DNA of 64,000 nucleotides from Clostridium cibarium (GTDB lineage: Bacteria > Bacillota > Clostridia > Clostridiales > Clostridiaceae). The notes beneath the pieces are model-generated. The model saw only the letters and a program-made list of their open reading frames with translations. It was not told the origin of the DNA and did not search any database. The stretch spans positions 81,731-145,730 of the forward strand of contig NZ_JACSRA010000005.1 in the NCBI RefSeq assembly GCF_014836335.1, read 5' to 3'. Below are positions 8,294 to 17,130 of the stretch, in pieces (positions within the stretch are counted from its first letter, which is position 1; each line of letters starts with the position of its first letter). The translations under genes were made by a program, and so were the position numbers.

Positions 8294-9490
8294 TTATTGC
8301 CTATCATTATTTAATAATTGGAACCTATAACATATTATCTTATTAATTATTATAAACATTATTAATATAACTAATAGCACAATAAATAGTAATTCCAGTG
8401 AATATTTAGATAAAAGTAATCCTATTCCTGAAGAAATTATAGATCCTCCAAGGCATGCTGCCCCAACTTGGTACCCAATCAATTTCTCTGCCACATCTTT
8501 ACTGAAACGTATTGGTGTTTCATGCATTAGACATGGATATACCGGAGATAATCCCATACCGAACATAATTACTCCAATTACATTACATGTATAACTATAG
8601 GTGAAAATAATGAATAATAGCCCTAGAATAGCCATGACTAGTCCTATTGTAATCATCTTTCCGTTCCCTACCTTATTTACGATAGTCCCTGAAATTAACC
8701 TTCCTACCATAATAGATGAATAATAAATAGTTACTGATATTCCTGCTAATTCTATAGAAATATATCTTGACTCTATCAATACACTATTTAACCATGTTCC
8801 CATTGATAATTCCATTCCAGTATATAAAAAGAATAATATTACAGCTAAAAACTGAACATCCTTCGAAAATAATCCTTTTACTTTAAGCTTTTCCTCTTGC
8901 TCTTTCTCTTGATTTAAAGTCCTAGGTTCAATTTTCCAAAGCCCTAACAAATCACTTATCAATAAAAGAATTGATATTGATAATTGTATACCTGAAATTA
9001 TAATATATCCAATCTGCCATGTATTAATATTAGTTATTGAATAAGTCATTATAAATGGTCCTAGAGTAGCACCAATTCCCCAAAAACAGTGTAACCAATT
9101 CATATGCCTAGACGTATAATTACGTGCTACATAATAATTAAGTGTCGAATCAACAGCACCTTGTCCTAATCCTAAAGGTATAGTACATATAATTAACCAT
9201 ACGAAATTAGATGAAAATGAATATCCTAAAAGAGATAATCCAGTTAATAAACAACTAAAAAATACAATACCTCCAGTTCCGAAAATTTTCAACAATCTCC
9301 CATTCATTATGCTAGAAATGAACGAATTACATAAAAGTAATGTTGTTAATATACCAATACTTTCAAGTGGCAAATTCATATCAATTCTTATACTAGGCCA
9401 AGCAACTCCTAGTACTCCATCTGGAATCCCTAGACTAATGAAAGCTAAATATATAATTATAATTAATATATTTTTTTTATTTTTAATCAC
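8294..9490 (-). CDS. MFS transporter, last gene of the azasugar-type cluster
   Basis: 398 residues with about 12 hydrophobic helices, the normal size for the major facilitator superfamily. The start is GTG at 9490 behind GAGGAGGTAATAAG. The N-terminal helix carries GIPDGVLGVAWPSI, and helix 4-5 has GLGQGAVDSTLNYYVA followed by NWLHCFWGIGATLGP. This layout resembles the fucose-permease-like branch of the family (FHS and related sugar carriers). A basic loop between helices 6 and 7 is typical. It follows the ROK gene by 37 bp and ends at a terminator. Given the upstream enzymes, export of the made compound or uptake of its sugar precursor are both possible. Direction cannot be read from sequence. 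Confidence 0.85.
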   Translation of the reverse strand: MIKNKKNILIIIIYLAFISLGIPDGVLGVAWPSIRIDMNLPLESIGILTTLLLCNSFISSIMNGRLLKIFGTGGIVFFSCLLTGLSLLGYSFSSNFVWLIICTIPLGLGQGAVDSTLNYYVARNYTSRHMNWLHCFWGIGATLGPFIMTYSITNINTWQIGYIIISGIQLSISILLLISDLLGLWKIEPRTLNQEKEQEEKLKVKGLFSKDVQFLAVILFFLYTGMELSMGTWLNSVLIESRYISIELAGISVTIYYSSIMVGRLISGTIVNKVGNGKMITIGLVMAILGLLFIIFTYSYTCNVIGVIMFGMGLSPVYPCLMHETPIRFSKDVAEKLIGYQVGAACLGGSIISSGIGLLLSKYSLELLFIVLLVILIMFIIINKIICYRFQLLNNDRQ

Positions 9491-9527
9491 CTTATTACCT
9501 CCTCATACTCTTTCGATTTGCTAGATC

Positions 9528-10577
9528 TTATATATTTTCAATATAATTTCTAGCTGTTAAATGAGTAAGCCCTTCAAGATAATATTTTGTATCATTTTCT
9601 GCTAAAGCAATATTAGGCATCATAATGTCTGAAATATATCTTTTAACATATTTATAGATTATTTCTAAATTCATGTTTTTTATATTTTCATTATCTCCCC
9701 CAACTACAACTAAAGAAGGATTTATGACACAATTTAGAATTGAGATTATTCTAGCAATTAATTCTACGCATTCTTCATAAGTAGAATATTTTAAAATCTC
9801 ATTAATATTTTTGCCATCCTTCCATGGTAGAAAACCTAATTCCCCAGCAAATTTATTATTACCATGAACTATCCTACCATCAACTATTATACCTGCTCCT
9901 ATACAACTATTATTAAAATGAATATATACAATATTGCTACTTTTAACGCTTATATCATTAAATTCACAAACTTTATCAATAACATATCCATAAGCAATAG
10001 CATTTAAATCATTTTCTAGAATTACTGGTATATTTAACTTTTCTTGAATTTCTTGTCCCATTTTATTTATGTGCCAAATATTAAACCCTTTACTTATATA
10101 GAAGTGTTTTTCCTTTACTATTCCTGGCACTCCTATTCCTACAGAGCAAATATCCCACTCACCTTTTTTTTCCAACATAAAATTTATTAAAATATCAATG
10201 TTATTCTCAATAGCATTAATATTTCCTTCTTCTTTTACATTGCTAAGCAAGTCGCTAATCTTATAAATAATTTCTCCATTATCAACACAGAACGTTAAGA
10301 TTAAGTTTTTCTCTGGATTTATTGTATATCGTTGAGCCCGTCTACCACCACTAGATTCATCTAACTTTAATTCAATAACATCTCCATTTTCTTTTAATTC
10401 TTCTAATAAAGTTCTTACTGTCGTTAAACTTATTTGAGTTTCTTTCGATATTTCTCCTCTAGTTGCAGAACTACGACTAATTAGAACCTTATATATCAAA
10501 CCCATATTCATTCTTTTAATTAGTTCTGGTTTTACAACTGTTTCATTGTTATAATAACCAATGTTTAATAAGTCCAT
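9528..10577 (-). CDS. ROK-family transcriptional regulator
   Basis: 349 residues. The start overlaps the end of the PHP gene by 29 bp and is preceded by AAGGAGAT. Residues about 20-80 form a MarR/NagC-type winged helix (RGEISKETQISLTTVRTLLEEL), with the wing at SSGGRRAQRY. The rest is a ROK sugar-kinase-like fold: VGIGVPGIV, PVILENDLNAIAYG, GAGIIVDGRIVHG and AGELGFLPW. The kinase phosphate loop DxGGT is degenerate and the Cys zinc motif of active ROK kinases is absent, as in pure regulators. XylR and NagC relatives are repressors that release DNA on binding a sugar or sugar phosphate. It likely controls this cluster; inverted repeats near 17131-17159 and 11466-11507 are candidate sites. Confidence 0.85.
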   Translation of the reverse strand: MDLLNIGYYNNETVVKPELIKRMNMGLIYKVLISRSSATRGEISKETQISLTTVRTLLEELKENGDVIELKLDESSGGRRAQRYTINPEKNLILTFCVDNGEIIYKISDLLSNVKEEGNINAIENNIDILINFMLEKKGEWDICSVGIGVPGIVKEKHFYISKGFNIWHINKMGQEIQEKLNIPVILENDLNAIAYGYVIDKVCEFNDISVKSSNIVYIHFNNSCIGAGIIVDGRIVHGNNKFAGELGFLPWKDGKNINEILKYSTYEECVELIARIISILNCVINPSLVVVGGDNENIKNMNLEIIYKYVKRYISDIMMPNIALAENDTKYYLEGLTHLTARNYIENI

Positions 10578-11448
10578 CTAATATCTCCTTTTTCTTAGAG
10601 GTACAATCTACGCTTCCTATTTGAATCTTAGGTTTTGTTTTTCCGTGGAAGTCACTACCACAAGTTAAACTTAACTTTAGCCTAGATGCTTGTTCGATAT
10701 AGAAGTCTCTTTGATATTCAGAATGATAGCTACTAAATGCCTCAATTCCTACAATCCCTTCTTCCACAATTCCATCTAGAATATCTATATTTTCTTTAAT
10801 ATTATTACCAGGATGTGCTAATACCGCTACTCCCCCTGCTCTATTAATCATATTTATAGCTTCTGTCAAAGTAATATACTTTATCTCAACATATGCTGGT
10901 TTTCCTTGTGAGCAAAAATCCCAATAGAAATTTACATATGGATTATCATCTCTGTTCCCCCCCGGAAAGTACTCTTTAAGTAGCTTATTATCTTTATTTC
11001 TCTCATCCCCCAAAGCAACTTCTGCAATAATTTCTCCTGTTACTACGCCATCTTTCGATATTTCTTTCACCTTATCATCATCAACATATATTCCTAACTC
11101 TTTTATTATCTGAACTTTTTTAGCAGCAGCTCTTTTTTCTTGATTTAATATATTAATTCTATTTTCTTCAAATTTTTCATAATCCGGATTTACTCCATAT
11201 CCTAATACATGTAAATTAATATTATTATAAGTACAATCTAATTCTATAGCAGGAATTACAGTTATTCCCAGTGTCTTTCCATATGATACTGCTTCTTTTA
11301 CACCTTGCGTACTATTATGATCTGCTATTGCTAATACACTCATTTTATTTTTATAACCGATATCTATTAATTCCTTGGGCGTATATTCTCCATCATCACT
11401 ATAATAAGAATGTAAATGCAAATCTACGTTAAAATCCAAATCTCTCAT
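10549..11448 (-). CDS. PHP-domain phosphoesterase
   Basis: 299 residues from the second of two nearby ATGs; GGGG lies seven bases before it and only one base before the first (11454). PHP metal motifs are in order: DLHLHSYYSDD near residue 10, AIADHNST near 42, an internal Glu and His (PAIELD, NLHVLGYG), VAVLAHPG near 220 and CGSDFHG near 265. This set matches the YciV/RNase AM-type branch, which removes phosphate from nucleotides or small phosphoesters using three metals. No polymerase domain is attached. It follows the GH35-like gene after a 74-bp gap that contains an inverted repeat. Within the cluster it could dephosphorylate a sugar intermediate or a toxic phosphorylated by-product; the substrate is unknown. 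Confidence 0.8.
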   Translation of the reverse strand: MRDLDFNVDLHLHSYYSDDGEYTPKELIDIGYKNKMSVLAIADHNSTQGVKEAVSYGKTLGITVIPAIELDCTYNNINLHVLGYGVNPDYEKFEENRINILNQEKRAAAKKVQIIKELGIYVDDDKVKEISKDGVVTGEIIAEVALGDERNKDNKLLKEYFPGGNRDDNPYVNFYWDFCSQGKPAYVEIKYITLTEAINMINRAGGVAVLAHPGNNIKENIDILDGIVEEGIVGIEAFSSYHSEYQRDFYIEQASRLKLSLTCGSDFHGKTKPKIQIGSVDCTSKKKEILDGLIKHWLL

Positions 11449-11465
11449 AATCATACCCCTTCTCT

Positions 11466-11507
11466 ATACTTTTATTACATACTTTTATAAGTACATAACA
11501 AAAGTAT
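11466..11507. promoter_or_regulatory. Inverted repeat before the PHP gene
   Basis: ATACTTTT at 11466-11473 and AAAAGTAT at 11500-11507 flank a second imperfect symmetry (ACTTttatAAGT). The minus strand also offers TTGTTA and TAATA at about promoter spacing. It is a candidate internal promoter and ROK operator for the PHP-ROK-MFS part of the cluster. Evidence is symmetry only. Confidence 0.35.
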
Positions 11508-11522
11508 AGCCCATTTTACTTT

Positions 11523-13604
11523 TTATGTCAATACAGTAATTTCATTACTTACTCTGTAAATATCTCCATAAAAATCTAATGAAATGATATTATTTTTATA
11601 TTCTACATATGCTTTTTCTGATATATTATAAATTTCATTTACATTTTTAATATAAAAATCAGTTAATTCTTTATGATTAAACTTAAATATTGCAAAAGCT
11701 TTCGCTACTAATATAAATTTGAGCATTTCCCCATTTATATTAATTTCTACTTTCTGATTTTTCTCATCTTTGCTAACAACAAATAAATATTTAATTTTCT
11801 TATCACTATCAACGCGAGTAGATATAAATACATTTCCCTTTAAAACTTCCAAATTCAATCGTTTTTCAAATACCAAATTGAAATTTTTTTCATCTAGCTC
11901 AAACTTGTAAAAAAACTTAGAATTAATATCTCTATTTTCATAATATTTTCTTAAATCACAACATGCCTTTAATTTTTCATCTAAATTTGGAATATCATTA
12001 TAACAGTGTAACTCTCCTCCATCTTCTAAATAATTGATAAGTTTTTGTTGAACTTGAGATGAAAGAAAATTAAAGCTATAAAAAATCAAATACTTATATT
12101 TTCTTAAAGACTCTTCTTTAACATTTTCTAAATCAACTAAATTAAATTTCAAATTTTCATTAATACATGTAGAAATAATTACATCCAAATTATTACTAAT
12201 CTTGCCCCATGCTTCCAAAGAGTAATATGGTCTATAAATACATACCCCTATTTCTGCCTCTACATCACAATCAAGCAAATCCTTTTGCGCATTTAAAAAA
12301 GTATTAAAATGTTGTAGTGACTTATATTTATTATGTGAGCTTTCAGAATCACTAATAGGAGCTGCTTCACAATATGGACCACTAAATAATTTAGGATCTT
12401 CAGCATACATATTTATTGTTTCATAACTAAATTTAAGATGTTCTGCACATGAATTTGTTGAACATACATTATAAACATTAAATCCATTAGATCCTCTTGA
12501 TATCATTATTACTTCATGATATAGAGAAGTAATAGAATATTTATATTCTTCTCCAGCCCATAAATGTCCCCAATTATCCTCAATATTCCCCCACTTTGCA
12601 TAACTAGCGACAAAAATTATCTCATTAAATGCTTTTTGGCTATACATAGCATTAGGAAGCCAATTAGTGTAAGCAAAAGTAATCCGAGTATCATTAACCC
12701 TATTTCTTGTAATCCATGATGCATAAGAGCTATCTTCATCAATCTTAGGAGGATTTATATTGGCAATAATAGGAATATTGTATTTTCTAAAAATTGCTGA
12801 ATAATTTTTGTAAAACTTCTCTAAATATTCACAGCTCCATTCGCCCCAATCAATATAATCTAAGTCATCTTTATATAAATCTTCCTTATTTCTTTCAAAT
12901 ATATCTTCAAAACTGCTATAGTCTGTATCATGAAGTAAATTATATAATCCTATATATCGATATTTTTCTTTAAGATAATTATTGTAGTTATCTAACCCTT
13001 TTGGTGAAAAATCATAATCAGTAATATTGCTATTAGCATTACAGTATATTCCTTCATTTCCTACTTGAATCCCAATAATAGGTCCTCTTGGGTAGGCATT
13101 AACTTCCAATATGTTATAACAAATATTATCAAACCATTCCTTTGTTAAATTAAAGAAATCTTCATTTAATGGATTTGGTAATTCAGTATTCATATATTTT
13201 ATTGCTTTTCCATCGTAATTTAAAATATTTTCAAACTCTCCTTTTAATACAAAATCCGGTAAACCTCCATGTTTAATTTCTGCATGTATAAATGGCCCAG
13301 GTTTAATAATACAATACATATTTTTTTCTCTAATTAATCTTAATAAAAAATTTATATCAGAATTATTATATATTTCTCCACTAAAAAAGTATTTTATAGA
13401 AACATAATTTTGAGCAGAATGATGTCTCCATGGAATATAAAACGTAACAATGGATATGCCTAATCTCTTTATTTCATCCAACTTTTCATTCCAAAATTCT
13501 TTCTTATCCCTATAATATGGGTAATCTGCTGTTATTAAAAAATTTTTTTCTCCATTTATTTGTAAAATATTGTTTTTAAAAGAAACATTCTCTGATTTAT
13601 TCAT
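11523..13604 (-). CDS. GH35-like beta-galactosidase-fold glycosidase, cytoplasmic
   Basis: 693 residues with ATG behind AAGGATATATGTGA. Glycoside hydrolase family 35 motifs are clear in the N-terminal barrel: ITADYPYYR near 25, FYIPWRHH near 55, IIKPGPFIHAEIKHGGLP near 100 and GIQVGNEG near 180, where Glu184 fits the acid/base. The nucleophile is less certain; Glu352 or Glu353 in LWAGEEY is a candidate, because the usual SEFW-like motif is not seen. The C-terminal third is beta-rich with a GATase-like segment (LRKYKYLIFYSFNF). There is no signal peptide, so it acts inside the cell. Placed after three azasugar-type biosynthetic genes, it could be an inhibitor-tolerant glycosidase, release the compound from a glycoside, or supply sugar precursor. 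These roles are inference. Confidence 0.75.
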   Translation of the reverse strand: MNKSENVSFKNNILQINGEKNFLITADYPYYRDKKEFWNEKLDEIKRLGISIVTFYIPWRHHSAQNYVSIKYFFSGEIYNNSDINFLLRLIREKNMYCIIKPGPFIHAEIKHGGLPDFVLKGEFENILNYDGKAIKYMNTELPNPLNEDFFNLTKEWFDNICYNILEVNAYPRGPIIGIQVGNEGIYCNANSNITDYDFSPKGLDNYNNYLKEKYRYIGLYNLLHDTDYSSFEDIFERNKEDLYKDDLDYIDWGEWSCEYLEKFYKNYSAIFRKYNIPIIANINPPKIDEDSSYASWITRNRVNDTRITFAYTNWLPNAMYSQKAFNEIIFVASYAKWGNIEDNWGHLWAGEEYKYSITSLYHEVIMISRGSNGFNVYNVCSTNSCAEHLKFSYETINMYAEDPKLFSGPYCEAAPISDSESSHNKYKSLQHFNTFLNAQKDLLDCDVEAEIGVCIYRPYYSLEAWGKISNNLDVIISTCINENLKFNLVDLENVKEESLRKYKYLIFYSFNFLSSQVQQKLINYLEDGGELHCYNDIPNLDEKLKACCDLRKYYENRDINSKFFYKFELDEKNFNLVFEKRLNLEVLKGNVFISTRVDSDKKIKYLFVVSKDEKNQKVEININGEMLKFILVAKAFAIFKFNHKELTDFYIKNVNEIYNISEKAYVEYKNNIISLDFYGDIYRVSNEITVLT

Positions 13605-13637
13605 TCACATATATCCTTTCTAATAAAATTTAATAAA

Positions 13638-13699
13638 TAGGGGAGGCATATGATTTCCCCTTTTCTTCTATTATTAATTTACAAATACGCCTTCCCCTA
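13638..13699 (-). promoter_or_regulatory. Intercistronic hairpin with two alternative pairings
   Basis: The 116-bp gap between the dehydrogenase and GH35-like genes contains TAGGGGAGGC (13638) facing GCCTTCCCCTA (13689-13699), a long-range stem. The first arm can instead pair with TCCCC at 13656-13660. The two pairings exclude each other. It may act as an attenuator or RNA-processing site that separates expression of the core triad from the later genes. No known riboswitch class was recognised. Confidence 0.35.
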
Positions 13700-13720
13700 A
13701 TTTAACTATTTTTTTATCTA

Positions 13721-14746
13721 TTACATTTCAAATACTACTTTCATTATTTCATTTTTATCTGAAACATTTTTTTCTCCAACCAATATTTTAAAAGCATCTT
13801 CTGCTTCACTTAACTTAAATCTATGAGTAATTAATTTTTCTAAATCAATATTCTCTGCCATATCAATAGCTCTAATAAACATATTATTATAGTCACCAGC
13901 ACCTATTATTGTTATTGCATTATTAGTAATATATAGTGGGGAAATTGTTGCTTTGTAATTGGAATTAAATCCCATTAACACAATACGCCCACCTTTATCT
14001 ACTAATTCTAAAGCCTCTTCAAATAAACATCCTGTTGCATCTACAACAGCATTTGGTTTTCTTCCAAACTTCTTAACAATACCATCTATATAATTTTTGT
14101 CATTTGCATCTACAACTTCACTATTACTTAATATGTTTCTCAAAAAGTTTAGCCTTTCTGGTCTTTTTTCTACAATAACTGTTTTCAAAGCCATTTTTTC
14201 AGCTACCATTGCAAATAATGTTCCAATTGGGCCTCCTCCCAATATTACTAACTTATCATCAAAAGTTAATTTTAATGCTTCTAAATTGTTAAGCACGCAT
14301 GTAAGAGGTTCAATTAGAACAGCTCTATCATCACTAATAGTATCTGGCAATAAATAAACAAAATCTTCTGGCATTACAATATATTCAGCGAAAGTTCCAT
14401 CTTTGTCTACTCCTGTTTCAGTATTTGCCTTATTGTCACATAAGTTATGAAAACCTTTTTGACAATAATAGCACTTTCCATCAAACAATGTAGGATCAAT
14501 AACAACTCTATCTCCAACTTTTATTGTAGTTACATCTTTACCAATCTCTTCAATATTTCCTATTGCTTCGTGTCCTAAAACTACGTCTTTTGCTCCTGGA
14601 AAATTACCGGAATAAATCCTCAAGTCTGTTCCACAAACTCCTGTTAAAGTAATTTTAACTATTACATCTGTTGATTTATTAATTTTAGGTTCCTTTCTAT
14701 ACTCACAATTAACTGAATTACTTCCTTTATAAACAATAGCCTTCAT
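13721..14746 (-). CDS. gutB1: Zinc-dependent alcohol dehydrogenase, GutB1-like (azasugar triad)
   Basis: 341 residues, the usual length for medium-chain zinc dehydrogenases, with ATG behind AAGGAGGAAATATT. Catalytic zinc ligands are visible: Cys38 in GVCGTDLR and His59-Glu60 in LGHEAIG. The structural zinc loop reads DGKCYYCQKGFHNLC, with three Cys and Asp89 in place of the first Cys. The nucleotide-binding turn is GGGPIG at 170-175. The protein resembles the sorbitol and threonine dehydrogenase branch. In the Bacillus azasugar pathway, GutB1 oxidises the primary alcohol of an aminohexitol, which then cyclises. It follows the phosphatase gene by 12 bp in one transcription unit. The family call is firm; the azasugar substrate is inferred from the three-gene context. 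Confidence 0.8.
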   Translation of the reverse strand: MKAIVYKGSNSVNCEYRKEPKINKSTDVIVKITLTGVCGTDLRIYSGNFPGAKDVVLGHEAIGNIEEIGKDVTTIKVGDRVVIDPTLFDGKCYYCQKGFHNLCDNKANTETGVDKDGTFAEYIVMPEDFVYLLPDTISDDRAVLIEPLTCVLNNLEALKLTFDDKLVILGGGPIGTLFAMVAEKMALKTVIVEKRPERLNFLRNILSNSEVVDANDKNYIDGIVKKFGRKPNAVVDATGCLFEEALELVDKGGRIVLMGFNSNYKATISPLYITNNAITIIGAGDYNNMFIRAIDMAENIDLEKLITHRFKLSEAEDAFKILVGEKNVSDKNEIMKVVFEM

Positions 14747-14758
14747 AATATTTCCTCC

Positions 14759-15697
14759 TTAATCTTTCATAAGATCTATAACTTCATTAATACTATTAAT
14801 CCAATTTATAGAATTTAAAATTTTAGAATGCAACTCCAAATTTGATGCAGCAATACAAGATTGAAGATTTTTTTCGCTTATATCAATTAGTTTTGTTAGC
14901 CCAAGATCCTTTCCAAAAGCATCAGTAATTATAACTCCAGCCTTTCTAGCAATATATACGGCTGCTGCTATATCATATGGAAACAGGTGTAACATTTTCC
15001 CATTTCCTACTTTTCTAAACTCATTTTCTAAAAATGAATTTTCTTTTACCAATCTATTTCCAATATCTATATAAGCCTCTAGCTGTCCTGTAATTATTCT
15101 AGATATAGAATAAGTAGAGCTATTAAAAATAAATACTCCCCCTTTATTGGCTGATGAATCAATCAGATCTCCAATACAATGAGTAATTATTTTAGAAGGA
15201 TGTCCATTAAATTCAAAACTCCAAAACATTTTTTCTAATGAAGTGTTTTTAGATAATTTAATTTCTCCATTAGATACATATATATCCTCACTTAAATAAT
15301 CAGAATAGAAGTATGATTCACTTTTAAACTCATAAAGTAAAGCATATTGAATATCATTTATGCAGGCATCTTCTTTATATTTAGCTACTGCCACTGAAAA
15401 ACAACAACTTTCTAATCCAGCTGCTGCACTTCTTGTCCCATCAATAGGATCAATAATTAAAATATACTGGGGATCTTCATAAAATCTGATTAATCCTTTA
15501 TCCTCTGAATAATATGCAATACTCTCATTACTACTTTTCAAAAAATCAAAGACAGCCTCTTCTGCAATATCATCAATACTAAATTGAGTATCCCCTCCCG
15601 ATGAAATCCCTAAATTTCTTTTTGCTTTTAAAATATCGAAGTTGTCATTAACTGACTTTATAACACTTTTTGACAAACTAAAAATAAAATCTTTCAA
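14759..15697 (-). CDS. yktC1: Inositol-monophosphatase-family phosphatase, Yktc1-like (azasugar triad)
   Basis: 312 residues. The start is TTG at 15697, behind GAGGAGG at good spacing. Metal-binding motifs of the IMPase/FBPase superfamily are intact: YSEDKG at about 63-68, IIDPIDGTRS at 81-90 (Asp83, Asp86) and PYDIAAAV at 240-247 (Asp242, where the family usually has WDxAAG). These lithium-sensitive, magnesium-dependent enzymes remove phosphate from sugar or cyclitol phosphates. It lies between the aminotransferase (14 bp gap) and the dehydrogenase (12 bp gap). In the known azasugar route, Yktc1 removes the 6-phosphate of the aminohexitol made by GabT1. It is longer than a typical 260-residue IMPase. 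The family is certain; the substrate is inferred. Confidence 0.8.
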   Translation of the reverse strand: MKDFIFSLSKSVIKSVNDNFDILKAKRNLGISSGGDTQFSIDDIAEEAVFDFLKSSNESIAYYSEDKGLIRFYEDPQYILIIDPIDGTRSAAAGLESCCFSVAVAKYKEDACINDIQYALLYEFKSESYFYSDYLSEDIYVSNGEIKLSKNTSLEKMFWSFEFNGHPSKIITHCIGDLIDSSANKGGVFIFNSSTYSISRIITGQLEAYIDIGNRLVKENSFLENEFRKVGNGKMLHLFPYDIAAAVYIARKAGVIITDAFGKDLGLTKLIDISEKNLQSCIAASNLELHSKILNSINWINSINEVIDLMKD

Positions 15698-15711
15698 GCT
15701 ATTTTCCTCCT

Positions 15712-16992
15712 CTATAATATAAAACTTTCTAATACTTTATCTAACTTATTCATCATTATTTCACATTCTTCCAATGTAATATTAAGAGAAGGTCTAATTT
15801 TGAATACATTCCCAAATCCATACAATGAAGATCTTAATAACAATTTATTTTCAAATGCTTTTTTTACTATTGCATTAGTTAATTGGGTATCTGGTTCTTT
15901 TGACTTCTTATCTTTAACGACCTCAATTCCTATCATCAATCCTACCCCTCGTACATCTCCAATAAACTCATACTTTTCTTTAAATACCTTAAGATGTTCC
16001 ATAATATAATTTCCCGCTTCTTTTACATGTTCTAAGAAACCATCTCTTTTAATAATTTCTATTGTTTTATTTCCTGCTGTACAGCTTAATACATTAGAAC
16101 CATATGTGAATGAATGAAAATGAGCTTCCATTTCATTAAATTTTTCTTCCATCAAAATAGCTGCTACTTGATATCCGGTTCCTCCCAATCCTTTTGCAAC
16201 TGTCATGATATTAGGACTTACATTAAAATAGTCTGCTGCAAACATTGTACCTAATCTTCCCATTCCTGTTTGAATCTCATCAAAAATAAGTTCTATGCTA
16301 TTTTCATTACAAACCTTCTTTAGTTTTTGAAAATATTCCTTTGGAGGTATCTGATTCCCACCATTTCCTTGTATTGGTTCAATGATCAAACTTGATACGC
16401 TTCCTGTAGATCCATAGTTTAAATAATCTTCAATTTCCTTAACACATTGACAATTACATTCTGGATACTTTTTATTTAAATGACATCTATAGCAATAAGG
16501 ATATTGCAAATGTGCTATATCTGCCTGAGCAAAATGAAATGGCTTTTTCCTAAAACTGTTTCCTGAAACATTTTGCATAAATACAGTTTGTCCAACATGA
16601 CTTCTATAGAAACTTATAATTTCTGTTTTCTTATTGTAATATTGCGCTAATTTAATAGCTCCTTCATTTGCTGTAGATCCACCACATACCTTTGTAGTAA
16701 CTTTTGTAAGATTTTCAGGTGAAATTTCTACTAAGTTTTTTGCCAAATTAACCACAGGTTTACACATATGTGAAGATGTTAAATGAGTTAACTTTTCACT
16801 TTGCTTACTTACAGCTTCATTAACTTCTTTATTTGAATAACCTAAGCTCAAATTAAAAGTACCAGCTTCACAATCAATATACTGATTGCCTTCTTTATCA
16901 TAAAGATAAATACCTTCTCCTTTTACAAACTCTAAATCTGAAGTTTCATCTCCTCTAAACATATATTTTTTTTCTTCTGCTAATTTACTCAT
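15712..16992 (-). CDS. gabT1: Class III PLP aminotransferase, GabT1-like (azasugar triad, first gene)
   Basis: 426 residues with ATG behind AGGAGTGA. Fold type I, class III signatures: CGGSTANEGAIKLA at 103-116 for phosphate binding, IFDEIQTGMGRLG at 236-248 (Asp238 under the pyridine nitrogen) and TVAKGLGG with the PLP lysine Lys267. A cysteine cluster, YPYCYRC at 164-170 and CNCQC at 179-183, is seen in some members of this class. Usual substrates are omega-amino acids or ornithine, but GabT1 in Bacillus is reported to aminate fructose 6-phosphate at C2 as the first azasugar step. It is the first gene of the cluster, with phosphatase and dehydrogenase directly after it. The family is certain; the sugar substrate is inferred. 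Confidence 0.8.
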   Translation of the reverse strand: MSKLAEEKKYMFRGDETSDLEFVKGEGIYLYDKEGNQYIDCEAGTFNLSLGYSNKEVNEAVSKQSEKLTHLTSSHMCKPVVNLAKNLVEISPENLTKVTTKVCGGSTANEGAIKLAQYYNKKTEIISFYRSHVGQTVFMQNVSGNSFRKKPFHFAQADIAHLQYPYCYRCHLNKKYPECNCQCVKEIEDYLNYGSTGSVSSLIIEPIQGNGGNQIPPKEYFQKLKKVCNENSIELIFDEIQTGMGRLGTMFAADYFNVSPNIMTVAKGLGGTGYQVAAILMEEKFNEMEAHFHSFTYGSNVLSCTAGNKTIEIIKRDGFLEHVKEAGNYIMEHLKVFKEKYEFIGDVRGVGLMIGIEVVKDKKSKEPDTQLTNAIVKKAFENKLLLRSSLYGFGNVFKIRPSLNITLEECEIMMNKLDKVLESFIL

Positions 16993-17023
16993 GGTATCAC
17001 TCCTATTCGATTATATTTTTTAT

Positions 17024-17033
17024 GAGTGCACTC
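17024..17033. promoter_or_regulatory. Palindrome GAGTGCACTC in the aminotransferase leader
   Basis: Perfect 10-base palindrome 32-41 bp upstream of the aminotransferase start, within the probable 5' leader. It shares the AGTGCA element with the inverted repeat around 17155-17160. It is a possible operator half of a repressor loop. Confidence 0.35.
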
Positions 17034-17130
17034 TTTTTGATTTTTTAATAATTAATTAATTAATATTACATTATTTTTTTAACATTTTATCCATTTTAAT
17101 ACAATATTTTTTGTATAATTGAGCTTCTAT

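Noticed and set aside
13721..16992. Kanosamine/neotrehalosadiamine (ntd) or 2-deoxystreptamine-type aminocyclitol pathway
   Set aside because: The ntd genes use a DegT-type aminotransferase and a HAD phosphatase, and aminocyclitol routes need a DOI or inositol-phosphate synthase; none is present. The families here match the gabT1-yktC1-gutB1 set instead.
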